Assembly: GCA_046351415.1 (NCBI GenBank)
Contig: JAXLYO010000010.1
Coordinates: 62,001 to 126,000, forward strand
Source: JABFRG01 sp046351415
Lineage (GTDB): Bacteria; Myxococcota_A; Polyangia; Polyangiales; Polyangiaceae
Direction: 5' to 3'
DNA: 64,000 nucleotides
The position numbers and the translations under genes were made by a program. Numbering within the stretch: position 1 is the stretch's first letter; the number at the start of each line of letters is the position of its first letter. Positions 17,053-25,935 of the stretch are shown here, one piece after another. The notes under the pieces are model-generated. The model was given only the letters and a program-made list of their open reading frames with translations, made no database searches and had not been told where the DNA came from.

Positions 17053-18462
17053 ATGTCGGGCATGCGATTCTCCCCCTCGCGCGCCCGCTCCGCTCTCTTC
17101 GCCTTTGCGACGTTCATGGCCGTCCCCGTGGTGGCGCATGGAGAGCCCACCGCGCCGGCCGCAAAGGCGCAGGCCCCCGTTGCCGGCGCCGGGGAAGCCA
17201 AGAAGCTCTCCGATACCTTCGTCGGCGTCGCAGAACGCGTGAGTCCGAGTGTCGTTCAGATCGACGTCACCGCGCGTGAAGAGAGCGCCGAACAATCCCT
17301 GCGGTGGCCAGGAACCGGAAACGGCGACGCTCCGATCACGCGAGGCACGGGTTCGGGCGTGGTGTTCACGGCCGATGGCGCGATCCTCACGAATAGCCAT
17401 GTCGTCGAGGACGCGCTTTCGATCAACGTTCGGTTCAAAGACGGTCGTTACTTGCCCGCGCGCCTCGTGGGGCGCGACCCAGCGACGGACCTCGCCGTCG
17501 TGAAGGTCGAGAGCCAAGGCCTGCCCGTCGGAAAATTCGCGGATTCGGATGCCGCGCGCGTGGGGGAGATCGTCGTTGCCATCGGATCTCCGTTCGGACT
17601 CGGATACACGGTCACGACCGGGGTCCTCAGTGCGAAAGGTCGTGGAGGCCTCGGCGTCAACGCGATCGAGGACTATCTCCAGACCGACGCGAGCATCAAT
17701 CCCGGCAACTCCGGAGGTCCGCTATGCGATCTCGACGGAAAAGTGCTCGGCATCAATACGATGGTGGTCGGCCGCGGTTCGGGCATTGGCTTCGCCGTTC
17801 CCTCGACCCTCGCGAAGCGTGTTGCGGAACAGCTGCTGAAAACGGGCAAAGTCGAGCGCGCATGGCTCGGTGTCGGCATCCAAGACCTCACTCCAGAGCT
17901 CGCGCTCATGATGAAACTCGAACCGAAGGGGGGGGTGCTCATCAACTCGATCACCGAAGGCGGACCCGGACAGAAAGCGAACCTGAAGGCCGGCGACGTC
18001 ATCGCGGCCGTTGCACAAAAGCCGGTGAAAGAAAGCCGCGATCTCGTGCGAGAGGTCTTGCAACACGACGTGGGCTCCGATGTCGCACTCGAAGTCATTC
18101 GCGATGGCAAACGCTACGCGTCGACCATCAAGCTCGCAGCGCGACCCGAGGCAGCCGTCGAGCCGGCCCCCGTCCAGCAACAGGGGCTGCCGAATGTCGG
18201 CCTCGGTCTCACCATGCGCGACGTGACAGCCGCTCAGGCGCAACAAAGCGGGCTTGGGAATCGGGCGGCAGTGGTGGTCACGAGCGTTTCTCCGGGCGGC
18301 GCCGCCGATCGCGCGGGCATCAAGGCGAACGACATCGTCCTGGAAGCAGACGGCATGGTTTCGCCAACGACTGCCAAGGTCCAAGACGCCGCCAAAGATG
18401 GCCAGCTCCTCTTGCGACTCCAGCGTCGCAACATCTCTTTCTTCGCGGCCGTGAAGAAGTGA
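17053..18462 (+). CDS. HtrA/DegP-type periplasmic serine protease with two PDZ domains
   Basis: 469 residues from ATG at 17053, preceded by a short non-coding run after the GNAT gene. Residues 11-29 form a signal peptide (cleavage near VAHG). The trypsin-like domain carries the full triad: His116 in TNSHVV, Asp146 in TDLAVVK and Ser220 in PGNSGGP. Two PDZ domains follow, the first around GVLINSITEGGPGQKANLKAG and the second around VVTSVSPGGAADRAG. Function by family: degrading or refolding misfolded envelope proteins in the periplasm. It suits a genome region so rich in exported proteins. No regulatory site was recognised upstream. Confidence 0.95.
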   Translation: MSGMRFSPSRARSALFAFATFMAVPVVAHGEPTAPAAKAQAPVAGAGEAKKLSDTFVGVAERVSPSVVQIDVTAREESAEQSLRWPGTGNGDAPITRGTGSGVVFTADGAILTNSHVVEDALSINVRFKDGRYLPARLVGRDPATDLAVVKVESQGLPVGKFADSDAARVGEIVVAIGSPFGLGYTVTTGVLSAKGRGGLGVNAIEDYLQTDASINPGNSGGPLCDLDGKVLGINTMVVGRGSGIGFAVPSTLAKRVAEQLLKTGKVERAWLGVGIQDLTPELALMMKLEPKGGVLINSITEGGPGQKANLKAGDVIAAVAQKPVKESRDLVREVLQHDVGSDVALEVIRDGKRYASTIKLAARPEAAVEPAPVQQQGLPNVGLGLTMRDVTAAQAQQSGLGNRAAVVVTSVSPGGAADRAGIKANDIVLEADGMVSPTTAKVQDAAKDGQLLLRLQRRNISFFAAVKK

Positions 18463-18475
18463 GCCTTTCGTGACG

Positions 18476-18919
18476 ATGCGACGCCTTCCTTCCGCGCTGT
18501 TGTTCTCTGCTTCGCTCATCATCGTGACAGGAGGGGCGAGCGGCGCTTGCTCTTCGTTCGGTGAGAATTTCGGCGCGGATTCTCGATGCGATAGACGCTA
18601 CGGAACGAACTCGAAACTCGAACCCTTTTGCCAGGAGCTGCTTCATACGGTCGCGGGAAAGAAATTCCGCGAAGACTGCCTGACGAAACTGCGTGGACTT
18701 CCGGGCGAGGGCACCTGTCCTCGCGCGCGCATCATCGCCGGCTGCAAGAGCCTCGAAAGACACGACGATGGTTCGGAAACGATTGATTGGTTTTATGACG
18801 TATCGGGGACCGACATCGACATCCCTCCGGAGCGCCACATCAAAGGGGAAGCTGACGTGCGCACGCTCTGCGACGACCGGGCACGCTACGCGGACGGCGC
18901 CGTCTTCATGAGACCCTGA
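18476..18919 (+). CDS. Small exported Cys-containing protein sharing a GADSRCD motif with the next gene
   Basis: 147 residues from ATG at 18476 (a GTG two codons earlier is possible). It has an N-terminal signal sequence ending about ASGAC; the lipobox is weak, so it may be a lipoprotein or a periplasmic protein. The mature part holds six Cys, including C38 in GADSRCD (residues 33-39). The same heptad, as GADTRCD, occurs in the 62-residue peptide gene 254 bases downstream. No known domain is recognised. It starts 13 bases after the protease stop, so it probably shares that transcript. Confidence 0.65.
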   Translation: MRRLPSALLFSASLIIVTGGASGACSSFGENFGADSRCDRRYGTNSKLEPFCQELLHTVAGKKFREDCLTKLRGLPGEGTCPRARIIAGCKSLERHDDGSETIDWFYDVSGTDIDIPPERHIKGEADVRTLCDDRARYADGAVFMRP

Positions 18920-19172
18920 ACGAGCCTCCAGCGCATGTTGCCAGGCGCTCTACATTGGTGAGGAGCGGGCCACAGGTGTTTTTGGCTGGCTACGGCGTGT
19001 GAGGACGGGAGTCCTTCGAGCAAGGGCTCGTTGGTTCATTTTGGATCAAGAATGGGGCCAAATCCAATGGCATGAGCCATGCAATACCAAAGTCACAAGA
19101 CTCTGGATGGCCGCACTGTTTGGACACGCGACATCCACCTCCCCCACCCCGCATCACCAAAGGATTCCCCCC

Positions 19173-19361
19173 ATGAAAACTCTCACTCTCAACCTCCGCC
19201 GCGTTCGTTCCTCTCTTCGCACCGACATCAATACGGGATCACGCAGTACGCAATCGGGCGGCAAGAGCTACGGCGTAGGAACCGGCCGGCACTGCGAGCG
19301 CACGGTCGGCGCCGATACGCGTTGCGACACGGACAGCACGTCGTTCGTGCCGACGGTCTAG
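19173..19361 (+). CDS. 62-residue peptide, candidate RiPP (lanthipeptide-like) precursor
   Basis: An ATG at 19173 sits 8 bases after an AAAGGA ribosome site, and a strong terminator begins 32 bases after the stop, so this looks like a complete single-gene transcript. The product opens MKTLTLNLRRVRSSL, resembling the LxLNL-type leaders of pinensin-like class I lanthipeptide precursors. After a Gly-rich stretch (GGKSYGVGTG) comes a putative core with two Cys (41 and 51) and many Thr/Ser. No signal peptide or membrane segment is visible. Residues 46-52 (GADTRCD) match the preceding exported protein. It may be a RiPP precursor or a small regulatory or secreted peptide. No modification enzyme lies next to it; the nearest LanC-type gene is at 55.7-57.2 kb. 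Confidence 0.6.
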   Translation: MKTLTLNLRRVRSSLRTDINTGSRSTQSGGKSYGVGTGRHCERTVGADTRCDTDSTSFVPTV

Positions 19362-19393
19362 TCCCGTCGACCGCAGCAACGCCCACCACGAAG

Positions 19394-19428
19394 AAACGGC
19401 AAGACGCCCTCGTCTTGCCGTTTTCTTT
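19394..19428 (+). terminator. Strong rho-independent terminator after the peptide gene
   Basis: A perfect 13-bp stem, AAACGGCAAGACG at 19394-19406 with its complement at 19411-19423, a CCCT loop, and then a T-rich TTTTCTTTG run on the plus strand. It lies between the convergent peptide gene and the lipase-like gene. The orientation of the T tract favours the plus strand, though a shorter A tract allows some activity on the other strand. Confidence 0.9.
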
Positions 19429-19449
19429 GTCGTCCGTCTCAGGAACGCT

Positions 19450-21384
19450 TCAGGGTTTGCACTTCGACACGGTCGGAAAGTCGCACGCTTTGCCGGAGGC
19501 TCCGAATACACACGCCTTCGGCAACTCGATGACCGGCTTGCCCGCGAAGACGGAGTCGACGAAGACCGCAATTTGCCCGCGGGCAGCAGCCCCCGCTTCA
19601 TTCTTGCAGGCGCCGAATCCGTGGACGTCAGCAGCACCTGTGTCCGGAACGCGGTATTGCGTGATGCCATTTTGGTTTTCGAGGCGCGTGCCACCATCCG
19701 GAAGCCACGGCACCTGACGAATGGGTTCGCCAACGAAGGCGGCGTTGACGACACTCGCGACCATCTCGTTGCCGTAGTTGTTGAGCACCGGGTCACCGAT
19801 GCTCTCTTGGAGCAGGTACGTCGCGCGGGTCTTCGGTGCGCCGCGACGAGGTGCCCATGCGGCACCATCGATGTAGTCCCAGGCAGTCTGCGAAGCCGCC
19901 AGCGAGAGGCGAAGATCGAGCCGCGAGCCGTAGGTCGCGAGCACGAGGCCTTCCGCAGGCTTGTAGAAAGCTGACTGCGGAATGAACTGTGACCAACCTG
20001 CGCCCGGCACATTGAGCACCGCGGCGTCGAAGGAAGGGTCGGCGAGCGTCGTCAGAAGCCCAAGCGTTCCGCCAAGCGAACCGCCCGTCCAGATCTTGCC
20101 GCGCGGATCATAGGTCGACCCCGCCGACGGGTTGTCGACGCCGTTTACCTTGGGCGCCGAAAGCATGACAGCCAGCTGCGGAAGTGCTTCTTCGACCGCC
20201 GCACCATTCGCGAGGCTCTGGAGTAGCTTCGCTGCCGAGCTACCGACGCCGAAGAACACTTTGCGGAAGTCTTGCGCGGTCACGAGGACGTCGCCGTCGC
20301 TCCAGCCAATCCAGTCGTAGTTGACCTTCGCAGCCTTCTTCTCCGCCAGCTCTTGGTCGAAGAGATCGTCGGTGTACGTCCCGCCGAGCCCCGCGCCGAA
20401 CGTTGCAACGTGGTAAGGCCCGCTCCCTTTCGGAATCATGATGCGGAAGCGCGCATTGGTCGTCGTCGGCGCGATCGGCAGACCGTCCTTGTCGTAGTTC
20501 AGCTCTTGCGTCGACTCGGTCATGTAGCGCGGCACGCCTTCGATGCGGCCGAGTTGAATGAGTCCTACGGAGCCGGTGCCCGCGACCGTCTCTTCGAGGA
20601 CGATCTTCACCTTGCCCTCGCGAACCGCCCGACGCGCGCCTTCGCGCATCGTGACGAGGAGCTTCTTCGGGTCGTCCTCGCTTCGGGTCGTAAACTCCGT
20701 CAGGCGTACGACACGGTTGAGATCGATGCCCGCACCCGCGATGCGGCGCTTGGTGGGCGCGTAGTAGCCGGCGATTTCCGCGTCGATCTTCGTGAGCGGC
20801 GCTTCGAGACCGAGCGCAACTTTGACGCCGCGGGAGGCTTTGACCGGGGTGCCGTCCTTGTCTTTCAGACCATCGAGAACGACAGCGACATAGTCGGTTG
20901 CGGGCTCGAGCGGCCGCCTCGGGTAGGCGAGCAGGAGGCTCAGCGGATTGCCATCCGCCGTGCCACCGCGTTCGACGACGACCTCGCTCCAGAGCGGGAC
21001 GTCCTCTCCCGCAGCCACCGGAAACATACGAATGTTTCCGGCCTCAGCGCCCGTCGCGTTGTTGATGGTTCCTTCGAAGCCAGTGGCAAATGGCGTTACG
21101 CGCGAAAAGCCATCCGCCTTGTTGGCAAAGGTCGGGATGTCCGTCACGGCCTCCGTGTCCGGATTGATCGCGAGGCGAAGGCCTGTCGCCGTCGTCGGGT
21201 CGACCTTCGTGAACGCGTTCGAAGGGAACGGCAGGAGGCAGCGGGTCGTGTCGGTCGGATCGCACGCATACGCGAACGGCTTGCGTCCGACGCGCTCCGT
21301 CACTTTCGGAGCGACTTCCGCGGAATCCAAGCTGCAAGCCAGAAATGCACTCGCCAACGCAAGCGGACCAAACCTTCGAATCAT
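19450..21384 (-). CDS. Lipase/esterase-like lipoprotein (alpha/beta hydrolase fold)
   Basis: 644 residues from ATG at 21384; the frame is open upstream but the ATG gives a clean signal ALASAFLAC with lipidation at the Cys. The N-terminal domain (to about 300) contains CLLPFPSNAFTKVDPTT and repeated strand patterns like the N-terminal region of bacterial virulence-factor lipases. The hydrolase half has the nucleophile elbow GGSLGG (WTGGSLGGTLGLL). A C-terminal Cys-rich stretch (KACVFGASGKACDF) closes the protein. Inference: an outer-membrane-anchored lipase or esterase. The upstream 312 bases contain only a terminator belonging to the next gene. Confidence 0.75.
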   Translation of the reverse strand: MIRRFGPLALASAFLACSLDSAEVAPKVTERVGRKPFAYACDPTDTTRCLLPFPSNAFTKVDPTTATGLRLAINPDTEAVTDIPTFANKADGFSRVTPFATGFEGTINNATGAEAGNIRMFPVAAGEDVPLWSEVVVERGGTADGNPLSLLLAYPRRPLEPATDYVAVVLDGLKDKDGTPVKASRGVKVALGLEAPLTKIDAEIAGYYAPTKRRIAGAGIDLNRVVRLTEFTTRSEDDPKKLLVTMREGARRAVREGKVKIVLEETVAGTGSVGLIQLGRIEGVPRYMTESTQELNYDKDGLPIAPTTTNARFRIMIPKGSGPYHVATFGAGLGGTYTDDLFDQELAEKKAAKVNYDWIGWSDGDVLVTAQDFRKVFFGVGSSAAKLLQSLANGAAVEEALPQLAVMLSAPKVNGVDNPSAGSTYDPRGKIWTGGSLGGTLGLLTTLADPSFDAAVLNVPGAGWSQFIPQSAFYKPAEGLVLATYGSRLDLRLSLAASQTAWDYIDGAAWAPRRGAPKTRATYLLQESIGDPVLNNYGNEMVASVVNAAFVGEPIRQVPWLPDGGTRLENQNGITQYRVPDTGAADVHGFGACKNEAGAAARGQIAVFVDSVFAGKPVIELPKACVFGASGKACDFPTVSKCKP

Positions 21385-21628
21385 GGTCTCGGGAGATGTG
21401 GCACGGGGCCCAAACGGCGTCAAGCGTAGAGGGGGTCGGAGAGGTCTAGGGCACATCTCATAACCTCGGACCGAGGATACGGGAGCGCGGCTGGCACGAA
21501 TGCTAGGCGCGACGACGAAGAATACTGCTGCTATTTGAGGAGGCGCGACAACGCAGGCGGGCCTGCCCCGCCGCGGAGCCGACGGGAGAAGGTTTGGTGG
21601 ATGTGCCCCAGTGGCCCAGAAATGAACA

Positions 21629-21655
21629 AGAGCGGTGCAGGGCATGCACCGCTCT
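21629..21655 (-). terminator. Terminator hairpin downstream of the beta-propeller gene
   Basis: Arms AGAGCGGTGC (21629-21638) and GCACCGCTCT (21646-21655) pair perfectly around a 7-base loop. On the minus strand the hairpin is followed by TGTTCATTTCT, which is T-rich. It lies 42 bases after the stop of the gene ending at 21697 and within the 312-base stretch 21385-21696, where I see nothing else. Confidence 0.75.
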
Positions 21656-21696
21656 CCTTTACCTTCTTCGAAAGCCGGCAAGACCGGCCCCGAAGT

Positions 21697-24600
21697 CTAT
21701 CGCGCGACGTTGACGGTTTGGATGCCCCACTCTTGGACCGCGCAATACGCGGTGCTTCCCTCCAGGAGGACGTCCGAACTGTAGCCGTAGCCGCGCAGGC
21801 TTGCCTCGGCTACGACACGCGGCGTGCGCGTCGTCGTATCGTAGATGGTCATGCCGCGCTCACCGAGCATCGCGATCTTGGTACCACTCGCGCCGAGGGG
21901 CCACTTGTGGTTGGTCGCAAGCTGGCTCACGATTTCGAGACGCCCCGCACGGATTCCGCCGATGGCGTCGAGACCGCCCGGCGAAACCAAGCGAGGCTCG
22001 CTGTAGCCGCCTCGGTTGGACTGCGTCGAGTAGTCGTAGACCGGGTAGTGCGTCACGTAGATGCGGTCCGTATCGGTGATCACGCCACCGATGTTGCGGG
22101 TCGTGAGCGGCATCGTCTGACGAAGCGTCGCGCGGTTGCTCGAGAAGTCGACGAGCTTCAGTGATCGTTCAACCTGGATGCACTGGTGCGTATCCGAGTC
22201 GAAGTACGTATCGTTGTAGCTGTAGAAGTTGCCGGTGCAATCGTTCCAATCGTTCGCCGAGCGCGTGAGGCGGCGGTAGTCGACCGTCACCATACGGTTC
22301 GCGGTCCCGTCGACCGAGAGGAGCGAGCCTGGAACGTTGATCGAGGGGAGTACGGCTGCCGGTCCCGTTCCGCCGAGGCTCACGCGGTCCACGAAGAAAC
22401 GGACGCGACCCTCCGTGCTCGAGTTCACCCAGCGCGACGTGTACACCGTCGAGCCGTCGAGGAGAAGCGGCGTCGAGCCATTCGAGCGACCGAGCACGAG
22501 CGGCGCGGACACCTGCGGCGAAGCCGGGTTCGCGAAGTCGACGACGTAAAGTTCGCGCTCGACCGTCTCGTCTTGCTGGCTGTTGCCAGAGAACGAACCG
22601 ACGACCGCGTTTGCGTCGACCGTGCGGTGTTGGTCGAGGAATGCGACCTTCGACCCGAGCGAGACGATGGCCGAGCCCGATCCAACGAGCGCTCCGTACA
22701 TGTTGCCGGACCACGAGTAGTAGCCGTACCCATCCATGAAACCACTGCCGTAGTAGTAGTTGTCGGTGGGCAAGGTGACCGAGGTGCGGCCGACGATGCG
22801 CGGCTTCGCGGGGTTCGAGATGTCGACCGACGCGAGGACGACCGCACGTGTGCCGTTGCGTCCGTCATAGTTGTAGTTGGTCAGCGGCACCGCGACGTAG
22901 GCCATGGTTCCGTTCACGAAGGCTCGCGCCGCATACCATGATGCCCAGGAGCCGAAGCCGTTGCAGTAGGCTTGCGTCTTCGGCGCGAGCTCGGCGAGCG
23001 ACACCTTGCCGATCGAGGCAGCGTTGTCCGCTCCGTGCTTCGGCGTGATACTGAGCACAGCCTCGCCCGTGAACCAGTCGTTCGTGATGGTGAGGAGGTT
23101 TTCACCTGCCGACACGATCTTGTACGCCGGGTTCGAGAGGTCGAGTTCTGTCGTCTTCACGGGTGCGTCGCGGTTGTCGGCGCGGAAGACACTCACGTTG
23201 CGGTCGGAGATACCCACGATGCGATCACGATGCGTGAACGCGCGGCGCGGCATCCCGTACTGCGGGGCGACGCCACGCGCCGTGATGGTGTCGTGGCTCA
23301 TGTCGATGAGCTGAATGCCGCTCGATGGCGCCGAGCAGTTGTTTCCGCTCCAGCGCCCATAGCTGGCGAAGGGGACGAGAATGAGGCCTTGCTCGGGCAA
23401 GATCTGGAGCGCCTTGTGCATGCGGTCCTGATCTTCGGCGAAACTGCCAGACCCCGACCCGAAGTACACGCGCTTCAGCATGCTGGGCTTCTTGAGATCG
23501 GTCACGTCGAAGAGCGACACCTGCAAGCTGCGATCGTCTTCGTATCCGAATCCGACGAGGCGGTCGCCAAGCGGCTCCATGTGGTAGATCCAGCCCGGCA
23601 TCACGAGCTCGGCGGCCTGTTTCGGGTGCGCCGGGTCTGCGAGGTCGATCGTGTAGAGCGGGTCCTTCTGCTGCGCCGTGATGGCGTAGCCGCGGGGACC
23701 ATCGAAACGAACGCTGCGAAGCGTCTCGGGATGCGGAAGCTTCAGGGTCGTGGTGCCGAGGGGCGTGATTTGCGAAGCGCTTTGAACCTGGAAGGTCTCG
23801 ACCGCGGGGTCACTGCTGTTGTTGCCCCACGTGCTTCCGTGTTGGCTGACGACACGAAGGACGCCAGCGTACTCATCCATCTGCCAACGGCTCGTGATTT
23901 GGCCGGCGATGGTAACGTCGGCCCCCTTGACGAGGTGCCCCGTCGGGTCCGTGATGTCGATGACCTGAATGACGGAGCTCGGTGTGCCCTGCCCACCCCA
24001 GGACCACGAGGGACCTGCGATGTACATGCGCTGGTTGGTTGCCGAAACGCTACGCTGACCCCAGCTGTACCCCTGTCCACCGGAGTAGACGAGTTGGTCG
24101 ACCTTCTGGATGGCGCCCGCGGAGACGCCGAACGACGTGACGACGGTCGCTTGCGTTTGCGCCGTGCAGCTCCAGCAGTAGCCGTCTTCGTACGTGACCA
24201 AGTAGAGCGCCTGGCCGACGAGACGAGAGTCGGAGATGCTTCCGGGAACGTCGTAGTTGCCCGCGAGGCGAATTTGAGCTGGATTCGTCACGTCGAGCGC
24301 CAAGATTTCGCTCGACTGCACCCAACGGCCGTACGCCGAGGCTTCGGTCGCGACGTAGTGCCCGAAGTCGTTCAACATGACGTACGCAGTGCCGTCCTTC
24401 ACGTACATCTCGAACGGCATACCGTCCGTGCGATAGCGTCCAAGGAGGCGTAGCGAATCCGGGTTGGAGATGTCGACGATGGAGAGCCCACCGTATTGCG
24501 AAATCGCGTAGAGGCGATCGCCATCGACCTTGAGAATGTCGGCCTCTTCGACCGCGCGCTTTGCCTCACCGGGATCGGAGGCTGGGGCTGCGCTCGTTCC

Positions 24601-24795
24601 CCCCGAGGATGACGAGCTTCCTGCCTGCGCCGCGCTGTCAGAAGCACCCTTGCCCCCATTGAAGCTTGCGCCGGAGGGGCGCGCCCGCGGATCGTCGGAT
24701 TCGAAGTCTTCGCCGGAGCTGCCGCAACCGACGCCCGCGAGGAGGAGAATGCAGCTCAAAAAGCCGAGCCGGACTCGTTTGGAAGAGAAGTTCAT
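21697..24795 (-). CDS. Large secreted beta-propeller lipoprotein
   Basis: 1032 residues from ATG at 24795. The signal peptide ends LLLAGVGCGSS, a good lipobox. A Ser/Gly/Ala spacer (about 40-85) precedes the body, which matches the Beta_propel (PF09826) family: KRAVEEADILKVDGDRLY at the start, then repeated units of the type L-x-IVDISNP, ALDVTNPAQ, IDLADPAHP, FDVTDLKKP, VDFANPASP. These are successive blades in which a status line is compared. The family is widespread in secreted proteins of archaea and bacteria with no established biochemical role. Inference: surface-anchored scaffold or binding protein. Its promoter region holds two perfect palindromes. Confidence 0.85.
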   Translation of the reverse strand: MNFSSKRVRLGFLSCILLLAGVGCGSSGEDFESDDPRARPSGASFNGGKGASDSAAQAGSSSSSGGTSAAPASDPGEAKRAVEEADILKVDGDRLYAISQYGGLSIVDISNPDSLRLLGRYRTDGMPFEMYVKDGTAYVMLNDFGHYVATEASAYGRWVQSSEILALDVTNPAQIRLAGNYDVPGSISDSRLVGQALYLVTYEDGYCWSCTAQTQATVVTSFGVSAGAIQKVDQLVYSGGQGYSWGQRSVSATNQRMYIAGPSWSWGGQGTPSSVIQVIDITDPTGHLVKGADVTIAGQITSRWQMDEYAGVLRVVSQHGSTWGNNSSDPAVETFQVQSASQITPLGTTTLKLPHPETLRSVRFDGPRGYAITAQQKDPLYTIDLADPAHPKQAAELVMPGWIYHMEPLGDRLVGFGYEDDRSLQVSLFDVTDLKKPSMLKRVYFGSGSGSFAEDQDRMHKALQILPEQGLILVPFASYGRWSGNNCSAPSSGIQLIDMSHDTITARGVAPQYGMPRRAFTHRDRIVGISDRNVSVFRADNRDAPVKTTELDLSNPAYKIVSAGENLLTITNDWFTGEAVLSITPKHGADNAASIGKVSLAELAPKTQAYCNGFGSWASWYAARAFVNGTMAYVAVPLTNYNYDGRNGTRAVVLASVDISNPAKPRIVGRTSVTLPTDNYYYGSGFMDGYGYYSWSGNMYGALVGSGSAIVSLGSKVAFLDQHRTVDANAVVGSFSGNSQQDETVERELYVVDFANPASPQVSAPLVLGRSNGSTPLLLDGSTVYTSRWVNSSTEGRVRFFVDRVSLGGTGPAAVLPSINVPGSLLSVDGTANRMVTVDYRRLTRSANDWNDCTGNFYSYNDTYFDSDTHQCIQVERSLKLVDFSSNRATLRQTMPLTTRNIGGVITDTDRIYVTHYPVYDYSTQSNRGGYSEPRLVSPGGLDAIGGIRAGRLEIVSQLATNHKWPLGASGTKIAMLGERGMTIYDTTTRTPRVVAEASLRGYGYSSDVLLEGSTAYCAVQEWGIQTVNVAR

Positions 24796-24826
24796 GTCAG
24801 CTCACCAAGCATGTGCCGTGCCACAC

Positions 24827-24882
24827 TCAACGCGTTGATTTTACTACGATATAGGATGTTCCTCGTTGTGCCACTGGCACAA
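24827..24882 (-). promoter_or_regulatory. Two perfect palindromes upstream of the beta-propeller lipoprotein gene
   Basis: TCAACGCGTTGA (24827-24838) is a spacer-free 12-bp palindrome, and TTGTGCCACTGGCACAA (24866-24882) has 8-bp arms around one base. On the minus strand TAAAAT (24843-24838) could be a -10 box overlapping the first palindrome's edge. The 17-bp site is too tight to fold as a hairpin and has no T tract, so operator is likelier than terminator. A sigma-54 promoter was considered because of TGGCAC but the -12 element is missing. Confidence 0.45.
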
Positions 24883-24925
24883 AACGCCGGCGTTCATGTC
24901 CTCGTTCAGAAACATCGCGCGCGAC

Positions 24926-25849
24926 TCAACGCCATCGGATTTCCTTCGCGGTCGTCAGACCTACGGCGAGCTCGTCCAAGCTCGCCGGCATCACTTCCTC
25001 CCCGAGCCCCACCGCGCGATTGCGGGCCATGAGCTCGGCGAAAGCTTGCGGGTAGAGTGGAGCGCGGTCCGGCTCTGCAAGACCTTCGGGTACGCGACAG
25101 TGCCCCTTGTCGTCGTATTTGTCGCTGGCGCCGAGCGTGTGAAAGAGCTCGTGCGCGATCACGAACAATACCGAATCGATCATCGTGCGATCGAGTTCGA
25201 CGTTGACCGTACCAACCCGGCCATTCGGTTGGCTCGCCCCCTCGACGGTCCCACCGTGGTTGCCGTTGCGCATCGAAACGTAGATGCGTGAGTCGTAGAC
25301 GTCCGGGTCTAGCGTCGCGAGCGTGTCGATGGCGCTCGTGTACTGGCGAAGGTCCCACGTGTGTTGCGCATTCGCGAAGAACCCTGTCGATGCGGGAGAG
25401 GGCGGCGCTTTGCCGCCTTGCACCGGTCCCTTCACGGTGAAGTGGAAGGGCGTGGGAATGTCCGGTGCGTATCGGTGCGCTTCGAGGGTGAGCCGGTCAG
25501 AGAGCGCCTGCGTTCGATTCTTGAGCATCTCGACGGCCACACGGTCGACCGTCCCATCGTCCACGAGAACGATGGCGACTTCCAGGGTGTGATCCCAATC
25601 GTTGCGCGCCATGCGGCTGTGGTAGTCGCGATACGCGTAGAGGCCCACGCACGCGAGCACGACGACGAGCGCAAGAATCCGAAGTCTTCGACGGGACCGG
25701 GCCCGCGCACGTTGCGCCTCGACGACTTGACGCTCGGCGCGAGCCTCACGGGCACGATCGGCCGCCGATGTGGCTCTCGCCGTATCGAGCGCAAGTTCGA
25801 TTTCGGCGTCTATTTGTCGACGCGACTTTCCGTCTCTCCCGTCGTCCAC
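24926..25849 (-). CDS. Membrane-anchored zinc metallopeptidase-like protein
   Basis: 307 residues from a GTG at 25849. The frame is open further upstream but would overlap the gloA gene, so the GTG is a best guess without a strong ribosome site. A charged, Arg/Ala-rich cytoplasmic helix (about 1-48) leads into one membrane helix (ILALVVVLACVGLYAY). The outside domain has the zinc-peptidase motif HELFHTLGASDKYD, where HExxH and a distal Asp are reminiscent of metzincin or archaemetzincin types, though the full HExxHxxGxxH is not present. The role is unknown. The gene is divergent from gloA. Confidence 0.7.
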   Translation of the reverse strand: MDDGRDGKSRRQIDAEIELALDTARATSAADRAREARAERQVVEAQRARARSRRRLRILALVVVLACVGLYAYRDYHSRMARNDWDHTLEVAIVLVDDGTVDRVAVEMLKNRTQALSDRLTLEAHRYAPDIPTPFHFTVKGPVQGGKAPPSPASTGFFANAQHTWDLRQYTSAIDTLATLDPDVYDSRIYVSMRNGNHGGTVEGASQPNGRVGTVNVELDRTMIDSVLFVIAHELFHTLGASDKYDDKGHCRVPEGLAEPDRAPLYPQAFAELMARNRAVGLGEEVMPASLDELAVGLTTAKEIRWR

Positions 25850-25935
25850 GACGAGAAAGAGTATCGTTTGCCCACGGGCGAAGCAAAGATCGTTCGGTCC
25901 CCGCACGAAGAAAAACGGCGTACGATGAGCGGACC

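Noticed and set aside
22972..24453. 493-codon plus frame opposite the beta-propeller gene
   Set aside because: No start signal and no domain; the minus strand has regular propeller repeats.
24866..24882. Sigma-54 promoter suggested by TGGCAC
   Set aside because: The -12 TTGC element is missing at the right distance on both strands.
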